From an uncultured Sphingomonas sp. (GTDB lineage Bacteria; Pseudomonadota; Alphaproteobacteria; Sphingomonadales; Sphingomonadaceae), in the NCBI RefSeq assembly GCF_946478955.1, contig NZ_CAMLDL010000005.1, positions 96,237 to 160,236 on the forward strand: a DNA stretch of 64,000 bases. The letters are read 5' to 3'. The position numbers were made by a program, and so were the translations under genes. The notes beneath the pieces are model-generated. The model was not told the origin of the DNA. It saw only the letters and a list, made by a program, of their open reading frames with translations, and ran no database searches. Positions 45,593 through 54,603 of the stretch are shown piece after piece. The first letter of the stretch is position 1. Each line of letters opens with the position of its first letter.

Positions 45593-45707
45593 GTTCATCA
45601 TGAACGGCAGACAACGCCGTGAACAATCAGGCACTTAGCGCGCTTTCCCTCCTGAACACACGATAACATCCATGTTCAGCCTGCCCTCAAGGCCGGTGGT
45701 TCAGAAC
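45593..45707 (+). promoter_or_regulatory. GTTCA/TGAAC-rich upstream control region
   Basis: Six GTTCA-type half-sites lie within 115 bases. They include two perfect dyads: GTTCATCATGAAC (45593-45605) and GTTCAGAAC (45699-45707). Further TGAAC copies start at 45620 and 45653, and a GTTCA at 45674. ACGGC/GCCGT flanks a 7-base spacer at about 45603-45619. All are upstream of the small periplasmic protein. A clear -35/-10 was not found. Looks like a multi-site binding region for an unknown regulator. Confidence 0.5.
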
Positions 45708-45745
45708 ATGGCTCATCGACAAACCTCGATGTGAGGAGAAAGTTT

Positions 45746-46216
45746 ATGCGTAAGTTTCTAATCACCGCCGCTCTTGCCGCGTCGACGCTGGCTGTCGCCG
45801 CTCCGGCCGCGGCCCAGTGGGGGCCCGCGCCGTACCCGCAGGGCAATGCCTACGGATATAACAATGCCTATGGTCAGGTTCGTAATCTTCAGGCCCGGAT
45901 CGATCAGGTACAGCGTCAGATCTACACTATGGATCGCCGCAACATTCTGTCGAACCGCGAGGCGCGCAGTTTGAACAATGAATCGCGTAATCTGGAAAAT
46001 CGTCTGCGGCGGTCGGCTCAGTACGGACTGAACTGGAACGAGCAGCGCGATATCCAGGTCCGGATCGCTCGCCTGGAACAGCGCGTGTACCGCGAGGCAC
46101 GCGACGGCAACCAGTGGCGCAACGGTCGCTACAACGATGGTCGCAATTACTATGACCGCGACCGCGACGGCCGTGACGATCGCTATGAAGATGATCGCGG
46201 CTACCGCCACGACTAA
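45746..46216 (+). CDS. Small periplasmic coiled-coil protein, function unknown
   Basis: A 156-residue protein: signal peptide MRKFLITAALAASTLAVAAPAAAQ, a Tyr/Asn/Gly-rich stretch, a coiled-coil middle (about 45-120, VRNLQARIDQVQRQIYTM and NRLRRSAQ), and a tail rich in Arg, Asp and Tyr (RDRDGRDDRYEDDRGYRHD). GAGGAG lies 9-14 bases before the ATG. Similar small secreted proteins are common in sphingomonads and of unknown role. A strong terminator follows, so it is transcribed alone. Confidence 0.8.
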   Translation: MRKFLITAALAASTLAVAAPAAAQWGPAPYPQGNAYGYNNAYGQVRNLQARIDQVQRQIYTMDRRNILSNREARSLNNESRNLENRLRRSAQYGLNWNEQRDIQVRIARLEQRVYREARDGNQWRNGRYNDGRNYYDRDRDGRDDRYEDDRGYRHD

Positions 46217-46263
46217 CCGGTTCGGGCCAACGTGCCCCGGTTGATTGTAGCGTATGCGTAAGG

Positions 46264-46298
46264 AAGGGGCGGGGCCAAATTTGGGCTCGCCCCTTTTT
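46264..46298 (+). terminator. Rho-independent terminator
   Basis: AAGGGGCG and CGCCCCTT form an 8-bp stem (46264-46271 and 46288-46295), extended inside by GGCC/GGGCT pairing, with a T run to 46298. It lies 48 bases after the small periplasmic gene and before argD. Confidence 0.8.
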
Positions 46299-46426
46299 CC
46301 TATGGATCGGTCAGTTGTTTGCGGGGGTTTCGTTTGGGATAGGGCGGCGGTATAGGCGGCGCGGGCGGCCTGGATGGGCTGCCTTTCGCCATTTCACTCG
46401 TCGCAAATAATCAAAGAGGTATTCTC

Positions 46427-47614
46427 ATGGCCATTACGCCGCTCATGCCCGTCTATCCGCGTTGTGCTGTTAGGCCGGTTCGTGGGGAGGGGCTCTACCT
46501 CTATGGGGAAAATGGCGAGAAGTATCTGGACTTTGCCAGCGGCATTGCGGTCAATCTGCTCGGTCATGGCCACCCGGCACTGACCAGCGCGCTCCAGAAG
46601 CAGGCCGAAACGCTAATCCACGTCTCCAACCTTTACGGCAGCCCACAGGGCGAGAAGTTTGCGCAGCGTTTGGTTGACCTGACCTTCGCCGACACTGTCT
46701 TCTTCACAAATTCGGGTGCCGAAGCGGTCGAATGCGCGATCAAGACCGCGCGCCGCTATCACTTTGCCAAGGGTAATCCGCAGAAACATGACCTGATCAC
46801 CTTTAGCAACGCCTTCCACGGCCGTACGATGGCAACGATCAGCGCGACCAATCAGGAAAAGCTGCGGGACGGCTTTGCGCCGCTCCTGCCGGGCTTCAAG
46901 GTCGTCGAGTTCGACAATCTTGAACAGGCGCTCGCCGCGGTAGACGAAAACACCGCAGGCTTCCTGCTTGAGCCGGTGCAGGGCGAAGGCGGTATTCGGC
47001 CCGCCAGCAAGGAATTCATCCAGGGCCTGCGTAAGGCGTGCGATGACAATGACCTGATGCTGGTGTTCGACGAAGTCCAGTGCGGCGTTGCTCGTACCGG
47101 TACACTCTATGCCTATGAACAATATGGTGTGGAGCCGGACATTCTGGCGTCGGCCAAGGGAATCGGCGGCGGCTTCCCGATGGGCGCCTGCCTCGCTACC
47201 GAGAAAGCGGCGAGCGGCATGACCGTTGGCACCCATGGGTCAACCTATGGCGGCAATCCGTTCGCGATGGCGGCGGGCGAGGCGGTGTTCGACGTCGTGG
47301 CCGACCCGGAATTTCTTGCCCATGTAACCCAGATGGGTGAGCGTCTGCGCACCGCGCTGGAACAGATGATCCCCAACCACGACCATCTGTTCGAAAGCGT
47401 GCGCGGCATGGGTTTGATGCTGGGCATCAAGATGAAGTCCGACAGCCGCGCGTTCGTAAACTGGCTGCGTGACGAGGGCATCCTGCTCGTTGCGGCAGGC
47501 GATAATGTTGTGCGCATCCTGCCGCCGCTGGTGATTGAAGAAGGTGATATTCGCACCTTCGTTGATGGCCTGTCGGAAGCAGCGGCCAAATATAAGGTGC
47601 CCGAAGCGGCGTGA
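46427..47614 (+). CDS. argD: Acetylornithine/succinylornithine aminotransferase
   Basis: A 395-residue class III PLP aminotransferase of arginine synthesis, converting N-acetylglutamate semialdehyde to acetylornithine. [30 protein letters not shown] and the PLP lysine K244 in [14 protein letters not shown] are clear. AAAGAGG precedes the ATG. Its TGA overlaps the GTG start of argF, a common alphaproteobacterial pair. Confidence 0.94.
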   Translation: MAITPLMPVYPRCAVRPVRGEGLYLYGENGEKYLDFASGIAVNLLGHGHPALTSALQKQAETLIHVSNLYGSPQGEKFAQRLVDLTFADTVFFTNSGAEAVECAIKTARRYHFAKGNPQKHDLITFSNAFHGRTMATISATNQEKLRDGFAPLLPGFKVVEFDNLEQALAAVDENTAGFLLEPVQGEGGIRPASKEFIQGLRKACDDNDLMLVFDEVQCGVARTGTLYAYEQYGVEPDILASAKGIGGGFPMGACLATEKAASGMTVGTHGSTYGGNPFAMAAGEAVFDVVADPEFLAHVTQMGERLRTALEQMIPNHDHLFESVRGMGLMLGIKMKSDSRAFVNWLRDEGILLVAAGDNVVRILPPLVIEEGDIRTFVDGLSEAAAKYKVPEAA

Positions 47615-48540
47615 CCATTCGCCATTTCCTGAATCTTGGGGACGCGGGGGCCGAAGCGGTCGCCGCGATTCTCAACGAAGCCATGGAACGCAAGGAACGG
47701 CGTGCCGGTTGGTCAAAGGGCCGTGTCGACCCTGACAAGCCGCTCGACGGCTTCGTTCTGGCGATGATCTTTGAGAAAAATTCGACCCGTACGAGGGTCA
47801 GTTTCGACCTCGCGATTCGGCAGCTTGGCGGAAGCTCGGTCATCCTTGATGGTGCCTCGTCGCAACTGGGACGTGGCGAAACGATTGCCGACACCGCGCG
47901 CGTCCTTTCGCGGTTTGCCGATGCGATCATGATCCGAACTGACGACCATTCCAAGGCGCAGGAACTGGCGAGGTTCGCCACAGTCCCGGTGATAAACGGC
48001 CTTACCGATTTGTCACACCCGTGCCAGATCCTGGCCGACATGCAGACAGTGATTGAACATCGGGCAAAGCTGGTCGGGTCCGAATGGGCATGGGTTGGCG
48101 ACGGCAACAATGTTTGCAACTCGATCTTGGAAGCGGCGGCGTTGATGGGCTTCAACGTTCGGGTGGCGCATCCCGAAGGCTACTCGCCCGACAATACCAT
48201 CTCTGCGTTGGCAGCGGCGAAGCATCTTGTCCGCTTCACCCATGATCCGGCGGAAGCGGTTGAGGGGGCGGACGTCGTTGTAACCGACACCTGGACCTCG
48301 ATGGGCCAGGCGGACGAAGAGCGCCGCCGCAAGGCATTTGCCGGGTATCAGGTTGATGGTGCGCTGATGGCCCGGGCTGCTCCCGACGCCACTTTCCTCC
48401 ATTGCCTGCCCGCCCATCGGGGCGAGGAGGTGACCGACGCCGTCATTGATGGTCCGCAATCGGCTGTGTGGGATGAGGCGGAGAACCGCCTTCATGCGCA
48501 GAAGGCGCTATTGCTGTGGTGCGCGGGCAAGCTGGGCTAA
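47611..48540 (+). CDS. argF: Ornithine carbamoyltransferase
   Basis: A 309-residue enzyme making citrulline from ornithine and carbamoyl phosphate. The carbamoyl-phosphate motif [16 protein letters not shown] ([10 protein letters not shown]) and [11 protein letters not shown] are all present. It starts with GTG at 47611 inside the argD stop (GTGA), so the two are translated together. Confidence 0.95.
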   Translation: MTIRHFLNLGDAGAEAVAAILNEAMERKERRAGWSKGRVDPDKPLDGFVLAMIFEKNSTRTRVSFDLAIRQLGGSSVILDGASSQLGRGETIADTARVLSRFADAIMIRTDDHSKAQELARFATVPVINGLTDLSHPCQILADMQTVIEHRAKLVGSEWAWVGDGNNVCNSILEAAALMGFNVRVAHPEGYSPDNTISALAAAKHLVRFTHDPAEAVEGADVVVTDTWTSMGQADEERRRKAFAGYQVDGALMARAAPDATFLHCLPAHRGEEVTDAVIDGPQSAVWDEAENRLHAQKALLLWCAGKLG

Positions 48541-48579
48541 GGTTGTCATTCCACGCCTGAACGCCCATTTGGCGCAGCG

Positions 48580-49482
48580 ATGACTGACATTTCGCTTCTT
48601 GATGACGTTGCGCTTGGCGTTACCGTTCCTTCCCGTCATGCGCGTGGCCGTGCCGCGCGGATCGGGCCGACCCTGGATCGAATCCTGGCAAACCACGGAT
48701 ATCCGCCGGTTTTGGAAAAGCTGCTATCTGAAGCATTGGTGTTGACGGCGCTGCTAGGCAGCCTGCTCAAAGATCCCAATGGTCAGCTGACGATTCAGGC
48801 ACAGACAGAAAACGGCATCATCGACCTACTGGTCTGTGATTATAAGGGCGGGGAACTGCGCGGCTATATCCGCCATGATGCGGAACGACTGGCGGAAACA
48901 GGGCCGAGCCCCACGCTCTTTTCGCTGTTCGGTAAGGGGTATCTCGCGATCACCTTCGATCAGCCGGCAACCGACGAACGTTATCAGGGGATTGTGCCCC
49001 TTGAAGGGGACAGTCTGGCCGACGCGGCGCAAAGCTATTTTGCGCAATCGGAACAGATTCCCACGATCATTCGCCTTGCTGCCGCAAAGGACGAGCAGGG
49101 ATGGGTCGCAGGCGGCCTGATGTTCCAGCATTTGCCGGAAGGCGAAGAAGGGCGCGAACGGCTTCATACCCGTCTCGACAATCCGGAATGGCCGCACATC
49201 GCGACGATGGTGGGGTCGGTGAAGGCCGATGAGCTGACGGACCGAAATCTGCCGCTCGACGATCTCGTGTGGCGGCTGCTGCACGAAGAGGATGAGGTGC
49301 GGACTCAAGAGACGGTTGCTCTATCGAAAGGATGCCGCTGCAGCCCGGATTATATCAGCTCCGTCATTTCGCGCTTCCCGCCGGAAGAACAGGCGGAAAT
49401 GGTTGGTGATGACGGCTTCATTCGGGTGGATTGCGCGTTTTGCGCCACCAGTTTCCCGATAGCGCCGACGCCCGTTAGCTGA
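48580..49482 (+). CDS. hslO: Hsp33 redox-regulated chaperone
   Basis: A 300-residue Hsp33. The C-terminal zinc centre is visible as CRC (in SKGCRCSPDYI) and CAFC (in RVDCAFCATSF). These four cysteines hold Zn when reduced and form disulfides under oxidative stress to switch on holdase activity. The N-terminus RAARIGPTLDRILANHGYP and the length fit. It follows argF by 39 bases, possibly as one transcript. Confidence 0.93.
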   Translation: MTDISLLDDVALGVTVPSRHARGRAARIGPTLDRILANHGYPPVLEKLLSEALVLTALLGSLLKDPNGQLTIQAQTENGIIDLLVCDYKGGELRGYIRHDAERLAETGPSPTLFSLFGKGYLAITFDQPATDERYQGIVPLEGDSLADAAQSYFAQSEQIPTIIRLAAAKDEQGWVAGGLMFQHLPEGEEGRERLHTRLDNPEWPHIATMVGSVKADELTDRNLPLDDLVWRLLHEEDEVRTQETVALSKGCRCSPDYISSVISRFPPEEQAEMVGDDGFIRVDCAFCATSFPIAPTPVS

Positions 49483-49546
49483 ATCGGTCGTTTCGACACC
49501 GTTTTGGTTGCTGCTCGTTAAGTTTCTCCATGGTAAATATATCGAC

Positions 49547-49948
49547 ATGAATCGGATGGTTCGAATCGGTCTTTTTGGCCTCTTGGCGGCGCCGGCAGCC
49601 GTGCTTGTCGCGGCGGTCGCGCCGCGTGCGCTTGCGCCGGCAATGGGCGGCATGTGGGACATCAGCCGCAGCGCAGATGGCCATAATCCGACACGTCTGT
49701 GTATTGCCGATCCAGCGATGCTCGCCCAATTCGAGCATCGTACGGGCAGCTGTACCCGCGTCATCGTGAGCGACAGCAGCACCTCAACGACGATTCACTA
49801 TACCTGTGCGGGCGGGGGCTTTGGTCATTCGCAAATGACGCTGATTACCCCGCGTACAATCCGCGTCGATACGCAGGGGATCAGCGGCGGCTATCCTTTC
49901 CATTATCAAATTCATGCGCGCCGCGTCGGAAATTGCACCGCTCGTTAG
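49547..49948 (+). CDS. DUF3617-like exported protein
   Basis: A 133-residue protein read from the ATG at 49547. A signal sequence (RIGLFGLLAAPAAVLVAAVAP) is followed by GGMWDISRSADG, spaced cysteines (RLCIAD, GSCTRV, YTCAGGG, GNCTAR) and a small beta domain, all typical of the DUF3617 family. Two disulfides are likely. Function is unknown. Confidence 0.75.
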   Translation: MNRMVRIGLFGLLAAPAAVLVAAVAPRALAPAMGGMWDISRSADGHNPTRLCIADPAMLAQFEHRTGSCTRVIVSDSSTSTTIHYTCAGGGFGHSQMTLITPRTIRVDTQGISGGYPFHYQIHARRVGNCTAR

Positions 49949-49982
49949 GCGTTTGTTAACCATGTTGCGCTAGATAGGGGAT

Positions 49983-50066
49983 GTGCCCTTCTTCGGCACG
50001 CTTTCCTCCCTTACGGATGCTGCCGCATCCGGACCTGGGCCGCTGTCAGAGCGGCCCTATTTTTTT
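49983..50066 (+). ncRNA. Candidate structured leader RNA or sRNA upstream of DUF3147-queC-queE
   Basis: Three consecutive hairpins: GTGCC/GGCAC (49983-49999, 7-base loop), CGGATGC/GCATCCG (50014-50031, TGCC loop), and a terminator stem GGGCCGCT/AGCGGCCC (50037-50057) with a T7 tract broken only by one A. A single-stranded pyrimidine segment, CTTTCCTCCCTTA, sits between the first two hairpins and is anti-Shine-Dalgarno-like. The terminator ends 28 bases before the DUF3147 start codon. This is either a premature-termination leader (riboswitch or attenuator) for the que genes or an independent sRNA. TTAACCAT lies at 49956-49963, just upstream. It does not match the preQ1-I core as I know it. Confidence 0.6.
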
Positions 50067-50094
50067 GCGTCTCAAGGCGTTAGGGGCGCGGATC

Positions 50095-50445
50095 ATGCTT
50101 TCATTTCTTGCCAAAATGACCTTCGCCGGTCTTGTCGTCGCGCTCGTGACGGTGATCGCGAAACGCTATCCCGGGTGGGGCGGCCTGATCGCCGCGCTAC
50201 CAATCACATCGCTTCTGGCGATGGGGTTGCTGTATGCGGACACGGGTGACAGCGAAAAGGTCGCTCAGCTGTCCACTTCCATCCTCGCGTTCATTCTGCC
50301 GTCGATCCCGCTGTTCATTGCGCTGCCGATGTTGCTGAGGTCGGGGATGCAATTCTGGCTTGCAATGACCATCTGCATCGTCGGCACGCTGGGCCTTTAT
50401 GCCCTTTCTTTCTGGATGTTGCCGCGCATCGGGGTGAAACTATGA
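50095..50445 (+). CDS. DUF3147 family membrane protein
   Basis: A 116-residue protein with four hydrophobic helices ([78 protein letters not shown]). It lacks a signal peptide. Its stop overlaps the queC start (ATGA at 50442), so it is translated with the queuosine genes. The family function is unknown. A queuosine-precursor transport role is suggested only by context. Confidence 0.82.
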   Translation: MLSFLAKMTFAGLVVALVTVIAKRYPGWGGLIAALPITSLLAMGLLYADTGDSEKVAQLSTSILAFILPSIPLFIALPMLLRSGMQFWLAMTICIVGTLGLYALSFWMLPRIGVKL

Positions 50446-51131
50446 CGAAACAGGCTGTTGTTCTTCTGTCCGGTGGCCTGGATTCGATGGTTTGCGCGGG
50501 CCTTGCGCGGGAGCAGGGTTTTGGTGTCCTCGCCCTGACCGTCGATTATAACCAGCGCCACCGTGTCGAACTGGAAGCAGCGCGGAAAATTGCGGCGCAG
50601 CTTGCCGATCGGCACATAATCCTGCCGATGGATCTTCGCGGTTTTGGTGGATCAGCGCTGACAGACGACATCGACGTGCCAAAAGACGGCGTTGCCGAAT
50701 CCGGTATTCCCGTCACTTATGTGCCTGCCCGCAATACCGTCTTTCTGAGCCTGGCGTTGGCGTGGGCGGAGGCAGCCGGCGCGCGCGACCTGTTCGTTGG
50801 CGTCAATGCGCTGGATTACAGCGGCTACCCGGATTGCCGACCCGAATTTGTTGATGCTTTTGAGGCGCTTGCCAACAAGGCCACCAAGGCGGGGGTCGAA
50901 GGCGACAGTTTTACCGTCCATTCGCCGCTGCTGCACATGACGAAAGCCGATATCGCGCGCGAGGCTGCTCGGCTCGGCCTTGACGCCGGGATGAGCCACA
51001 GCTGCTACGACCCTGCGGCTGATGGCGGCGCTTGCGGTCAATGCGATGCTTGCCGCCTCCGTGCCAAGGGTTTTGAAGACGCCGGACTGCCCGATCCAAC
51101 GCACTACGCCCAGCCGCAGCAGACGACATGA
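50442..51131 (+). CDS. queC: 7-cyano-7-deazaguanine synthase
   Basis: A 229-residue enzyme converting carboxy-deazaguanine to preQ0 with ATP and ammonia. [13 protein letters not shown] is the PP-loop and [18 protein letters not shown] is family typical. The zinc site cysteines are in [20 protein letters not shown]. Starts in the DUF3147 stop and ends in the queE start, both by ATGA overlaps. Confidence 0.96.
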   Translation: MTKQAVVLLSGGLDSMVCAGLAREQGFGVLALTVDYNQRHRVELEAARKIAAQLADRHIILPMDLRGFGGSALTDDIDVPKDGVAESGIPVTYVPARNTVFLSLALAWAEAAGARDLFVGVNALDYSGYPDCRPEFVDAFEALANKATKAGVEGDSFTVHSPLLHMTKADIAREAARLGLDAGMSHSCYDPAADGGACGQCDACRLRAKGFEDAGLPDPTHYAQPQQTT

Positions 51132-51757
51132 CCTACGCGGTTAAGGAAGCCTTCCTGACCTTGCAGGGTGAGGGAATGCAGGCGGGGATGCGCGCCGTCT
51201 TTTTGCGGTTTGCGGGCTGCAATCTGTGGAGCGGGCTGGAGCGCGACCGAGCCAAGGCACAGTGCCAATTCTGCGACACGGATTTTGTTGGTACCGATGG
51301 CGAGGGCGGTGGGAAGTTCGCGGATGCTGACGCACTGGCCGCGCATGTCACATCATTGTGGGGCCCGGCGTTGGAGCATCGTCTGGTTGTCGTCACCGGC
51401 GGGGAACCGATGCTGCAACTCGATGGTGAACTGGTGGACGCCCTTCACGATCACGGGTTTCGCATCGCGGTCGAAAGCAATGGGACGCTGCCGGCGACGG
51501 CCGGGATTGACTGGTTATGCATCAGCCCGAAGGCGGGAACCGAGGTCGTTCAGCGGTCGGGGGATGAGCTGAAACTGGTATGGCCGCAGGCGGTCGATCT
51601 GGATGAACTGGAGCGTTGGGATTTTCCCAACCTGCTCCTTCAACCGATGGACGGACCAGGCATTGCTCCAAATACCAAAGCCGCAATTGATGTGATCTTG
51701 ACGCGGCCGCGCTGGCGCCTGTCTCTGCAAACGCACAAAATTCTGGGCCTCAAATAG
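51128..51757 (+). CDS. queE: 7-carboxy-7-deazaguanine synthase
   Basis: A 209-residue radical SAM enzyme making the 7-deazapurine core for queuosine. The cluster cysteines have the unusual spacing seen in one QueE clade: C in FAGCNLW, then 14 residues to [15 protein letters not shown] is the SAM-binding GGE motif. It is 3' to queC and forms the functional pair (QueE product is QueC substrate). queD is not in the window. Confidence 0.95.
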   Translation: MTYAVKEAFLTLQGEGMQAGMRAVFLRFAGCNLWSGLERDRAKAQCQFCDTDFVGTDGEGGGKFADADALAAHVTSLWGPALEHRLVVVTGGEPMLQLDGELVDALHDHGFRIAVESNGTLPATAGIDWLCISPKAGTEVVQRSGDELKLVWPQAVDLDELERWDFPNLLLQPMDGPGIAPNTKAAIDVILTRPRWRLSLQTHKILGLK

Positions 51758-51759
51758 AA

Positions 51760-51791
51760 GAAGGACCGCCGGATCGCTCCGACGGCCCTTC
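51760..51791 (+). terminator. Hairpin between convergent queE and the repeat lipoprotein
   Basis: GAAGG-CCG-CGG pairs with CCG-CGG-CCTTC through single-base bulges around a 6-base loop. The following AATTCTT is a weak T tract, so it could serve as a moderate terminator for queE and possibly for the opposite strand. Confidence 0.5.
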
Positions 51792-51833
51792 AATTCTTGC
51801 CTGGAAACCGCAGTTAGGCGGCTTCCCGCACCA

Positions 51834-52073
51834 TTACTGGGCGTTGGCGGTCGCGTTCGCGTCAACCGTCGCGTTTGCGTCGACGGTAGCGTTTGCATCG
51901 ACGGTGGCGTTGGCATCGACCGTGTTGGCGGCGTCGATTGCCATCGTGTCGTTGGCGGTGACGTTTTCAGTCGTCAGCGTTTCGTCAACGTTCGTCGTGT
52001 TTTCGGCGGCTTCGTTCTTGCTGCAAGCCGAAACAGCCAGGGCCGCGGCGGCGACCAGGATCAGAGCACGCAT
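51834..52073 (-). CDS. Small repeat-containing lipoprotein
   Basis: A 79-residue predicted lipoprotein: signal peptide MRALILVAAAALAVSAC with lipobox VSAC (Cys17), an acidic Asn/Thr-rich middle, and a C-terminal run of four hexapeptides TVDANA preceded by a degenerate copy. It is acidic, low in complexity and probably unstructured. The function is unknown. Transcribed alone. Repeat number may vary between strains. Confidence 0.75.
   Translation of the reverse strand: MRALILVAAAALAVSACSKNEAAENTTNVDETLTTENVTANDTMAIDAANTVDANATVDANATVDANATVDANATANAQ
51853..51924 (-). repeat. Four tandem 18-bp units encoding TVDANA
   Basis: Units at 51853-51870, 51871-51888, 51889-51906 and 51907-51924 differ by a few third-position changes. 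A fifth degenerate copy lies at 51925-51942 (AIDAAN). They are in frame within the lipoprotein gene, so loss or gain of a unit would not shift the frame. Confidence 0.85.
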
Positions 52074-52162
52074 GTATTAAACTCCCTTGATTATGAGACC
52101 TGCAGAGCAGGGTCCCCCCCAACTGCAAATCGGGGGCACAATAGGCGGCGAACGCCATAGTC

Positions 52163-52888
52163 TCAAGCGCGTTGTGAAATGCTTTGCAACCTATTGATAA
52201 ATCTTGGAAAACTTTGCTTTAGTTGGAAATCTAGGGCGTCGATGCCTGTTTGCGTCCCCAATTTTGACAGGCTCGTAACCCCATATTCGGCGATGCCGCA
52301 GGGCACGATTCCTCCAAAATGCGACAGATCTGGCGACACATTAATCGAGAAGCCGTGCATGGTTACCCAACGCTTTACCCGCACCCCGATCGCGCCAATC
52401 TTGGCTTCGTCGGTGCCGGTGCCGGTCCAGATGCCGATCCGCCCAGGTTCGCGCCGCGCATCGACGCCGACTCCTGCCAGCGCGTCGATCATCCAGCCTT
52501 CGAGCGCGTGGACAAAATTGCGAATATCCCTGCCGCGTTTTTCAAGGTCGAGCACGAGGTATCCCACTCGTTGTCCGGGCCCATGATAAGTGTACCTCCC
52601 GCCGCGACCGGCATCGTAGACGGGGAAACCTTCAGGGTTGAACAACTCGGCCGGGTCGGCACTGGTGCCTGCGGTGAACAGCGGCTCATGCTCCAGTAAC
52701 CAGACCAATTCTTGTGCATGGCCCCCGCGGACGGCGGCGGCGCGCGCCTCCATTTCCGCGAGGGCGAAGGGGTAGGGAACAGGCGCGTCGCTCACGCGCC
52801 ATTCAATGTCGTTGTCCAGACTCACATCATTTGCCTTGCCGTCGTCAACCGGTCCCTGCAACCCCGCGATTGCGCGGGCAGCGGCCAT
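52163..52888 (-). CDS. lipB: Lipoyl(octanoyl) transferase
   Basis: A 241-residue transferase moving octanoyl groups from ACP to lipoyl domains. Present are LLEHEPLFTAGTSA, GGRYTYHGPGQRVGYLVLDL (His of the active region), and KIGAIGVRVKRWVTMHGFSIN. The catalytic Cys is in GIVPCGIAEYGVTSL. The start may be ATG 52888 or GTG 52825, which would trim 21 unconserved residues. It diverges from the membrane protein 38 bases away. Confidence 0.93.
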   Translation of the reverse strand: MAAARAIAGLQGPVDDGKANDVSLDNDIEWRVSDAPVPYPFALAEMEARAAAVRGGHAQELVWLLEHEPLFTAGTSADPAELFNPEGFPVYDAGRGGRYTYHGPGQRVGYLVLDLEKRGRDIRNFVHALEGWMIDALAGVGVDARREPGRIGIWTGTGTDEAKIGAIGVRVKRWVTMHGFSINVSPDLSHFGGIVPCGIAEYGVTSLSKLGTQTGIDALDFQLKQSFPRFINRLQSISQRA

Positions 52889-52926
52889 CGCCTACCCCAA
52901 GCGGTGTTGAGTGTAAGGGAGAGATG

Positions 52927-53748
52927 ATGTCGAGCCTGTCGATCAGCAAGGCGTGGGATGAAAGCGTGGCCTTTATCAATCGTGAGGTGCGCCTGGTCTT
53001 TCCGCTGGCACTGGCCTTCTTCATGTTGCCGTCGGTAATCATGGGATGGGCACAGCCGGCCGGATCGACGAGTGAGGGCGGCATCGGCGGTCTGTCGATT
53101 CTTTTGCTGATGTTGCTGGTGATGATCGGGCAGATCGCGATCGCGCGCCTGTCGGTTGGATGGACTGGCAGCATTGGCGGAGTCATTACGCGCGCCGCCT
53201 CGCGGATATGGGCCTATCTCGCTGCCTCAATCACGGCCTACGTCCCCTTGTTCCTGGTCGCGATGATCGTGGTGACGATGATCATGGGCGCCAACGGAAT
53301 GACGGACCTGGCCAAAATCACGCCGCAGCAGGTAGCGGCGATGCCGTCAGTGGCAATCACCATTTTTGTCGCCGCGCTAGTTGCGGTCGCGATTGCCACA
53401 CGCATATTGCCGATGGTTGCGGTTGCCGGTGCTGAGGATGTTGGCCCGCTGAAATTGCTGAAGCGCAGCTTTGCCCTCACCCGCGGGCATTTTTTCCGCC
53501 TGTTCGGCGTCTTGATTCTTGTTGGCGCGACGACGCTGCTCATTGACTGGGCGGCTCAGGCGGTGGGCGGAACGCTTGCGGCCCTGTCGCTTGGCGCACC
53601 GGAACCGTTCAACCTGTCGGCGCTGATCATTGCGCTGCTTCAGGGTTTTGTGGGCGCGGCTGCTAGTGCCATCGCAGCAATTTTGATCGGTCGCATTTAC
53701 GCTCAGCTGGCGACGCAGCTAACCGTTCCCGACGTTGAGCAGGGTTAG
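52927..53748 (+). CDS. Multi-pass membrane protein (GPDPase membrane-domain or YciC-like)
   Basis: A 273-residue protein with about six hydrophobic helices. LKLLKRSFALTRGHFFRLFGVLIL resembles the amphipathic-helix-plus-TM signature of the membrane domain found in glycerophosphodiester phosphodiesterases and YciC-like proteins. A start at 52927 (or the preceding ATG at 52924) follows AAGGGA. The longer frame from 52714 runs over lipB and is rejected. Function unknown. Confidence 0.7.
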   Translation: MSSLSISKAWDESVAFINREVRLVFPLALAFFMLPSVIMGWAQPAGSTSEGGIGGLSILLLMLLVMIGQIAIARLSVGWTGSIGGVITRAASRIWAYLAASITAYVPLFLVAMIVVTMIMGANGMTDLAKITPQQVAAMPSVAITIFVAALVAVAIATRILPMVAVAGAEDVGPLKLLKRSFALTRGHFFRLFGVLILVGATTLLIDWAAQAVGGTLAALSLGAPEPFNLSALIIALLQGFVGAAASAIAAILIGRIYAQLATQLTVPDVEQG

Positions 53749-53751
53749 GCG

Positions 53752-54603
53752 CTATTTCCAGCGGGCAAGCGGCGGCAGGCTCATCAGGATGGCGTCGATA
53801 TTGCCGCCGGTCTTCAGCCCGAACAGCGTCCCCCGGTCGTAGAGCAGGTTGAACTCCACGTATCGGCCGCGGAATTCGAGAAGCGTGTCCATCTCCGCGT
53901 CGCTATAGTCGCTGTTCATCCGCTTGCGGACGATCTGCGGATAGATGTCGAGGAATGCTTCACCAACGTCGCGGGTGAAGGCAAATTGCGGGTCGAACAA
54001 CGCGCCTTCCGCATCAAGCCGATCATAGAAAATTCCGCCAACACCGCGCGCCCGCTGGCGATGGGGCAGCCAGAAATATTCGTCGGCCCATTTGGCGAAC
54101 TTGTCATAATAGGTGGGATCATGGGCCGCGCAGGCGGCGCGCAAGCGGGCGTGAAATGCGTCCGTATCGTCCTGATAAGGGATGGCGGGGTTGAGATCGG
54201 CCCCGCCGCCAAACCAGCGTTTGGTGGTAGTCAGGAACCGCGTGTTCATATGGACAGCCGGAACATGCGGGTTGGCCATATGTGCAACCAGGCTGATCCC
54301 GGTGGCGAAAAAGCTAGGATCCTCTTCGGCGCCGGGAATCGACTGGGCGAACTCTGGACTGAAGGTACCCCCAACGGTTGAGACGTTGACCCCAACCTTC
54401 TCAAACACCTTGCCAGTCATTTGACCCCGGACACCGCCGCCGCCCGGCGTGCCGTCGGGATCGGTGCGACCCCATGGGATAAACTCGAACGTCGCATCGC
54501 TCCCCGCTTCGCGCTCGATTTCTTCGAACGCGGTGCAAATTCGTGTCCGCAGCGACTCGAACCAGTCGCGGGCGGCCTGTTGCTGGTCATCAAGCGGGTT
54601 CAT
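53752..54603 (-). CDS. hemF: Oxygen-dependent coproporphyrinogen-III oxidase
   Basis: A 283-residue aerobic enzyme of heme synthesis making protoporphyrinogen IX. Family blocks seen are GGGGVRGQMTGKVFEKVGVN, ANPHVPAVHMNTRF, WFGGGADLNPAIPY and YNLLYDRGTLFGLKTGGN. The start overlaps the trmL stop by ATGA at 54600. The terminal LMSLPPLARW is typical of HemF. Confidence 0.94.
   Translation of the reverse strand: MNPLDDQQQAARDWFESLRTRICTAFEEIEREAGSDATFEFIPWGRTDPDGTPGGGGVRGQMTGKVFEKVGVNVSTVGGTFSPEFAQSIPGAEEDPSFFATGISLVAHMANPHVPAVHMNTRFLTTTKRWFGGGADLNPAIPYQDDTDAFHARLRAACAAHDPTYYDKFAKWADEYFWLPHRQRARGVGGIFYDRLDAEGALFDPQFAFTRDVGEAFLDIYPQIVRKRMNSDYSDAEMDTLLEFRGRYVEFNLLYDRGTLFGLKTGGNIDAILMSLPPLARWK

Noticed and set aside
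52714..52926. In-frame extension of the membrane protein over lipB
   Set aside because: It overlaps the lipB coding region on the other strand; the protein starts naturally at the ATG pair 52924/52927 behind AAGGGA.
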